Shown here piece after piece: positions 58,768 through 64,000 of a stretch of 64,000 bases of DNA. The DNA is taken from positions 2,356,001 to 2,420,000 of the forward strand of contig NZ_PHUE01000001.1 of assembly GCF_002813295.1 (NCBI RefSeq). Direction: 5' to 3'. The DNA is from Flavobacterium sp. 5 (GTDB lineage: Bacteria > Bacteroidota > Bacteroidia > Flavobacteriales > Flavobacteriaceae). A program made the position numbers and the translations under genes. Below the pieces are notes generated by a model that made no database searches, was not told the DNA's origin, and was given only the letters and a program-made list of their open reading frames with translations. How positions within the stretch are numbered: position 1 is the stretch's first letter; each line of letters opens with the position of its first letter.

Positions 58768-61605
58768 ATGCGGAAATTTTTGTTAGGAATGCTTTTTTTA
58801 TGGAATGTGACTTTTATTTTAGCCCAAAAACCAATAGGTGTTAAAGGGAAAGTTATTGATTCTAAAACACAAAAACCATTAGAGAATGTAGTGGTTTCAA
58901 TTGAAAATACCCAGCTGATGCAACTTACTTCGGGCGATGGTGTTTTTGCTTTTTATTCAGTCACGTTGGGAAATCAATTACTGCTTTTACATAGTCAGGG
59001 TTTTAAGGATATATTGCTTTCTATTGTAATTACTAAAGACCAAATGCTTGATTTAGGAGCAATTCCAATGGAAGACAACCAAATGGTTGAACAACAAACA
59101 GGTTTAATCACACTTCTTGAAAGTGATTTGAGTGATGACAATAGCGGTTCCGAAAGTACTTCGGGACTTTTACAATCTTCCAGAGATGCTTTTCAGCAAG
59201 CAGCAGCTTTCAATTGGGGACAAGCTCGTTTTAGAATCCGGGGCTTGGATAGCCAGTATGCAACTACAACCATTAACGGCGTTACGATGAACAAACTCTT
59301 TGATGGCAGGCCACAATGGGGTGATTGGAGTGGGTTGAATAATGCAGTTCGGAATCAGGAATTTACAGTTGGTTCTTTTCCTTCGGATTATGTTTTTGGA
59401 GGGATTTTGGGCACTCAGCAAATCAATACTCGTGCTTCCATTTACAGACCAGGGACAATACTTTCTTTTTCAGGAACTAATACTAATTATTCTTGGCGAA
59501 CTACTGGAACTTATGCTTCTGGAATGAATAATAAAGGCTGGGCATTTGTAATTTCGGCAGGAACCCGATGGGCAGAGGAAGCGTATTTTGATGGAACCAA
59601 TTATAATGCGGTTGCTGGTTTTATTAGTGTTGAAAAGAAAATAAATGAACATCACTCATTGAATTTCTCCGGATTTTACACACCCAACTCCAGAGCTAAA
59701 AACTCGCCAAATACTGCTGAAGTAACTCAGTTAACAAACGAACAATACAATTCGTATTGGGGTTGGCATGATGGTAAAAAACGAAATGCAAGAGTAAAAA
59801 CTATCGAAGAACCAATCTTGATGCTGAATCATTTTTATACAATCAATGATTACACTACTTTAAATTCTAGTTTGACTTATCAATTTGGCAAAATCACAAA
59901 CAGTAATATTGATTATCAAAATGCCAATAGCCCAGATCCGACTTATTATAGAAAAATGCCAAGCTATTACAGTTCTCTTTATGCAAAAGATAATGGAGAA
60001 TTTTCGGGAGAGTTTACTCCTGATTATGAGAATGCAGAGAAAAGCAAGGATCAATTTCTAACTCACAATCAAATTGATTGGAACGCTTTATATTATGCAA
60101 ATCAATCTCCAGTTCTGGATGCGAATGGTAATATAATTGAATACTCTCCTGGGAAGAGTCACTATGTTTTGTATGAAGACCGTACAGATGACCAAACAAT
60201 AACAGCCAATTCTACTTTTAATACACAAATAAACGACAATCTTTATTTGACTGCTGGAGGCTTTTTTAGCAATTTAAAATCACATAACTATCAGCAATTG
60301 ACTGATTTATTAGGCGGTTCATATTTTGAAGATATTGATGTGTTTTACAATGGAGATCAAGCACAATCAGATTTGAATCATCCCAATAGACAAGTAGCGG
60401 AAGGCGAGGCTTACGGATACAATTTTAATTATTTTGCCAATACTTTAAACCTTTTCACCAACTTTAAATTCACGTATGACAAGGTTGATTTTTATTTGGC
60501 GCAAAATTTTATAAGATCCAATTATCAAAGGGAAGGTTTGTACCAAAACGGAATTTATGCAACCAATTCTTTTGGAAAAAGTGAGAAAGTTCATTTTGAT
60601 AATTTTGGTTTCAAAGGAGGTATCTTGTTTAAAATTTCGGGGAGACAACAATTAAGTTTCAATGCAGCATATCTTTCCAATGCGCCAACAATCAGAAATA
60701 CATTTCCTAATTCCCGTTTAAACAATTCGGTTGTTGCTGGTTTAGAAAATGAAACCATAAATAGTTTGGATGTAAGTTACTTTTTTCGAACTCCAAAATG
60801 GCAAACCCGCCTTTCTCTTTTTTATGCCGGTATAAAGAATATAACTCAAACGTCTTTCTTTTATGCTGAAGGAATATTTGATGATGGAGCGGGATATGCC
60901 AACACTGATGCTTTCGTAAGTCAGACATTAACGCATTTGGATAAGCAAAATTTGGGAGCCGAATTCAGTTTGCAACACCAGTTAACCACGACAATAATGG
61001 CTAGTTTTTCGGCAGCGTATGGGCAATATACGTATGTTAGCGATCCCAATGTTACCATAACCAATGATGCACAAGCTACCATTGAAAACCCCAATCCAGT
61101 TTTTGGTTTTGGAAGAGCTACTTTAAAAAATTATCATCAGGCAGGAATGCCACAACAGGCTTATGCTTTAGGAATTGAATATAGAGATCCCAAATATTGG
61201 TGGCTTGGCACCAATATCAATTATTTGGCTAATAGTTTTATTGATATTTCTCCAATTTCAAGAACTGCAACTTTTTATAAAAATCCTGAAAGTGGTTTTA
61301 ATTTTCCAGAAGCTTCTGAAGAAAGAGCTAGAGAATTATTGACGCAAGAAAAATTTGAACCTGTTGCATTATTAAACATTTCGGGAGGAAAATCTTGGAA
61401 GATAAAAGGAAAGAATATCGGACTTTTTGCGACGCTAAATAATGTTCTGGACTTGAAGTATAAAACAGGAGGATATGAGCAAGCGAGAAATGCCAATTTT
61501 AGACAACTCAATCAAGACGTTTCCAGTGGAACACCCAATTTCGGGAATAAATATTTTTATGGTTACGGGCGGACTTATTTTGTGAACCTGTATATCAATT
61601 TATAA
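58768..61605 (+). CDS. TonB-dependent receptor, second copy, with regulatory domain
   Basis: 945 aa from ATG 58768 (signal peptide MRKFLLGMLFLWNVTFILAQ). CarboxypepD-like domain (VKGKVIDSKTQKPLENVVVSI, about 22-100), then plug (ARFRIRGLDSQYATTTINGVTMN) and barrel, ending YGRTYFVNLYINL. No SusD gene follows; a DUF5689-type lipoprotein does, 18 bp downstream. A TTG start 36 bp upstream is less likely because it would disrupt the signal peptide. Confidence 0.88.
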   Translation: MRKFLLGMLFLWNVTFILAQKPIGVKGKVIDSKTQKPLENVVVSIENTQLMQLTSGDGVFAFYSVTLGNQLLLLHSQGFKDILLSIVITKDQMLDLGAIPMEDNQMVEQQTGLITLLESDLSDDNSGSESTSGLLQSSRDAFQQAAAFNWGQARFRIRGLDSQYATTTINGVTMNKLFDGRPQWGDWSGLNNAVRNQEFTVGSFPSDYVFGGILGTQQINTRASIYRPGTILSFSGTNTNYSWRTTGTYASGMNNKGWAFVISAGTRWAEEAYFDGTNYNAVAGFISVEKKINEHHSLNFSGFYTPNSRAKNSPNTAEVTQLTNEQYNSYWGWHDGKKRNARVKTIEEPILMLNHFYTINDYTTLNSSLTYQFGKITNSNIDYQNANSPDPTYYRKMPSYYSSLYAKDNGEFSGEFTPDYENAEKSKDQFLTHNQIDWNALYYANQSPVLDANGNIIEYSPGKSHYVLYEDRTDDQTITANSTFNTQINDNLYLTAGGFFSNLKSHNYQQLTDLLGGSYFEDIDVFYNGDQAQSDLNHPNRQVAEGEAYGYNFNYFANTLNLFTNFKFTYDKVDFYLAQNFIRSNYQREGLYQNGIYATNSFGKSEKVHFDNFGFKGGILFKISGRQQLSFNAAYLSNAPTIRNTFPNSRLNNSVVAGLENETINSLDVSYFFRTPKWQTRLSLFYAGIKNITQTSFFYAEGIFDDGAGYANTDAFVSQTLTHLDKQNLGAEFSLQHQLTTTIMASFSAAYGQYTYVSDPNVTITNDAQATIENPNPVFGFGRATLKNYHQAGMPQQAYALGIEYRDPKYWWLGTNINYLANSFIDISPISRTATFYKNPESGFNFPEASEERARELLTQEKFEPVALLNISGGKSWKIKGKNIGLFATLNNVLDLKYKTGGYEQARNANFRQLNQDVSSGTPNFGNKYFYGYGRTYFVNLYINL

Positions 61606-61623
61606 ATTTTTAAGTAAAAGATT

Positions 61624-62970
61624 ATGAAGTTAAAAATCAGCATTATTGTATTAGGAATTTTCTTGACTTTAGGGAGTTGTGTAGAGGAATTTAATGTGCC
61701 AAAATTAACATGTACACAGCCCGATTTAAAAGTAAATCGAACTGTTGAAGAGGTTAGGCTAAGTACAGGTTCGATTGTGACACAATATAAATACGATGAT
61801 ATTATTGAAGGTTATGTCGTTTCCAGTGATGAAGGCGGGAACTTTTTCAAGACCATTTCGTTTCAAACATTGGCAACAGATACAACTCCATCGATAGGGT
61901 TTAGCGTTCCTGTTGATGCTTCGAATACGTACGTTGATTTTAAATTGGGAAACAAAGTATATATTAAAATGAAAGATCAGTTTACGGATTTCTATTATGG
62001 AGGTATGCGTATTGGAGGTATTTATGTTAACACTTATAATGAAGGAGGGGTGGGTAGAATTTCGGCAAATGATTATAAAAAAATCCTAAATTCCTCTTGT
62101 ACAATAGTAGATGAAGAATTACTGGTTCGCCCAATTTCTATAACCGATTTATTGAACGATTCAAACATCAATACATTAGTAGAATTGTCGGGAGTGCAAT
62201 TTGCAAATGACGCTATTGGCCGTCATTATTATGAAGAATCAAATGATATTGGGGGAGGCACTAATTGGAGTCTGAAAGATAAATTGGGAAATCAAGTGTT
62301 GTTTAGGACGAGTAGTTTTGCTGATTTTGCAGATAAAATTGTACCTGATGGAAGTGGAAAGGTAAGAGGCGTTTTGACCAAGTTTGGTTCAGACTATCAG
62401 TTATTAGCAAGATCTGAAAAAGACGTAACACTTACAGGAACTGCCGCTGTACCATTCTTTGCCGAAAATTTTCAAAGTGTAGAAACCAATACGAAACTAA
62501 ATCTTCCAGGATGGGCAAATATGGTACAAAAAGGAACGTTGTTTTGGAAAGGGACTGTGTATTCAGGCAATGGTTATGCCGAGTTTGCTATTAGCGGAAC
62601 CAAAGTAGTATCTAATATTGCTTGGTTAATTTCTCCCCAAATTGATATGGATTTGCATACAAATGAAGTATTAACTTTTCGAACAGCTCAGCATCATTTG
62701 GATGTTGATTCTCCTTTAAATTCGCTTGAAATTTATATTTCTAATGATTTTGATGGCTTGAATATTACTAAAGCAACTTGGATTCCTCTTACAGTTGTTT
62801 TGCCTAAGCAAGCTACACCTTGGTATCAGTTTGTGGGTTCTGGAGGAATAGATTTATCATCGTATACTGGGAAAATAAATATTGCTTTTAAATATACAGG
62901 ATCGGGGAAAAACCTTGCTTTGGATGGTGCGTTTCAAGTCGATGATGTTCAGATTTTTGGAGATAAATAG
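61624..62970 (+). CDS. DUF5689/choice-of-anchor J lipoprotein
   Basis: 448 aa, lipobox LGSC-V with C19. First part (about 40-270) is DUF5689-like (IIEGYVVSSDEGGNFFKTISFQ, VYIKMKD, LVELSGVQF), an OB-like fold seen in surface proteins; second part (280-448) is a choice-of-anchor J jelly roll (FAENFQS..., WLISPQIDMD, ALDGAFQVDDVQIFGDK). Probably exposed on the cell surface and working with the preceding TonB receptor, in the same way SusD-like partners do; this is inference. Confidence 0.82.
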   Translation: MKLKISIIVLGIFLTLGSCVEEFNVPKLTCTQPDLKVNRTVEEVRLSTGSIVTQYKYDDIIEGYVVSSDEGGNFFKTISFQTLATDTTPSIGFSVPVDASNTYVDFKLGNKVYIKMKDQFTDFYYGGMRIGGIYVNTYNEGGVGRISANDYKKILNSSCTIVDEELLVRPISITDLLNDSNINTLVELSGVQFANDAIGRHYYEESNDIGGGTNWSLKDKLGNQVLFRTSSFADFADKIVPDGSGKVRGVLTKFGSDYQLLARSEKDVTLTGTAAVPFFAENFQSVETNTKLNLPGWANMVQKGTLFWKGTVYSGNGYAEFAISGTKVVSNIAWLISPQIDMDLHTNEVLTFRTAQHHLDVDSPLNSLEIYISNDFDGLNITKATWIPLTVVLPKQATPWYQFVGSGGIDLSSYTGKINIAFKYTGSGKNLALDGAFQVDDVQIFGDK

Positions 62971-62985
62971 GTTATATACAAAGAA

Positions 62986-63015
62986 GACCTTACAGGTTTT
63001 AAAATCTGTAAGGTC
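62986..63015. repeat. Near-perfect 30-bp palindrome between convergent genes
   Basis: GACCTTACAG (62986-62995) and CTGTAAGGTC (63006-63015) flank GTTTTAAAAT, itself almost palindromic. Acts at least as a hairpin/terminator between the lipoprotein gene and GH97. Confidence 0.65.
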
Positions 63016-63037
63016 AACTACAATCATTAGCTTTATT

Positions 63038-63057
63038 AACTAATAACTAACAACTAA

Positions 63058-63058
<1 letters not shown>
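63038..63058. repeat. Period-7 word array (AACTAAC)
   Basis: AACTAAT, AACTAAC and AACTAAC in exact 7-bp register, ending at the GH97 stop codon. Confidence 0.5.

Positions 63059-64000
<942 letters not shown>

Overview
The window reads as chromosomal DNA of a Flavobacterium-like member of the Bacteroidota. Reasons: AT-rich sequence, many TonB-dependent and outer-membrane proteins with SPII or '...AQ/SQ' signal peptides, a PorZ-type (type IX secretion) protein, a type-2 isoleucyl-tRNA synthetase, and repeated use of the Bacteroidota promoter element TAnnTTTG just upstream of genes, mostly without Shine-Dalgarno sequences. Almost all of it is ordinary core genome. The least ordinary stretches are a presumed accessory block at about 12.4-16.1 kb, a 21-bp periodic A-tract array at 29.07-29.30 kb, and an ATP-grasp/alpha-E/transglutaminase operon at 48.8-52.9 kb.

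Layout. 1-12.3 kb: end of pheS, a small unknown protein, gpsA, an aldehyde-detoxification-like group (YqhD-type reductase, DJ-1/Hsp31-like protein, divergent LysR regulator), a yicC-gmk-nadD operon, ArsC-like and DinB-like proteins, a cystathionine gamma-synthase family enzyme, an outer-membrane protein and NADP-type gdhA. 12.4-16.1 kb: about 0.7 kb of structured non-coding DNA, then a MarR regulator with a palindromic operator, an S41 peptidase and a propeller-repeat lipoprotein. 16.1-25.6 kb: porZ-recO, a TetR/short-chain dehydrogenase pair with shared operators, ileS, a DksA-like protein, lspA and a tiny lipoprotein. 25.6-34.9 kb: an operon of folate cyclo-ligase, PLP decarboxylase, aspartoacylase-like enzyme and an unknown protein; the phased A-tract array; a Fic protein; uvrC and a PlpD-like patatin/beta-barrel protein. 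35-40 kb: aromatic amino-acid catabolism (hmgA, hppD, tryptophan 2,3-dioxygenase) with a probable small RNA, a DUF3108 protein and an M23 peptidase. 41-48.7 kb: pgi, a TonB receptor, small envelope proteins, CYTH and DNA polymerase IV. 48.8-53.5 kb: transglutaminase, alpha-E, two small proteins and a circularly permuted ATP-grasp, then two identical tRNA-Asn genes. 53.6-64 kb: rseP, an Old Yellow Enzyme, Gfo/Idh/MocA, an MFS transporter, a second TonB receptor with a DUF5689-type lipoprotein, and the 3' part of a GH97 glycosidase that runs off the right edge.

How parts may work together. hppD and hmgA take 4-hydroxyphenylpyruvate to maleylacetoacetate; tryptophan dioxygenase opens the kynurenine route. 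lspA and the many lipoproteins, PorZ and rseP all concern envelope biogenesis. The TetR gene and its neighbouring dehydrogenase carry the same 14-bp operator core, and the tetR -7 box lies inside a terminator hairpin that should stop read-through from the dehydrogenase. The ATP-grasp operon contains two small proteins with similar-looking C-terminal segments, which could be substrates of the predicted peptide-forming enzymes; this is a hypothesis only. Many gene boundaries carry short word arrays with exact periods of 7, 8 or 9 bp.
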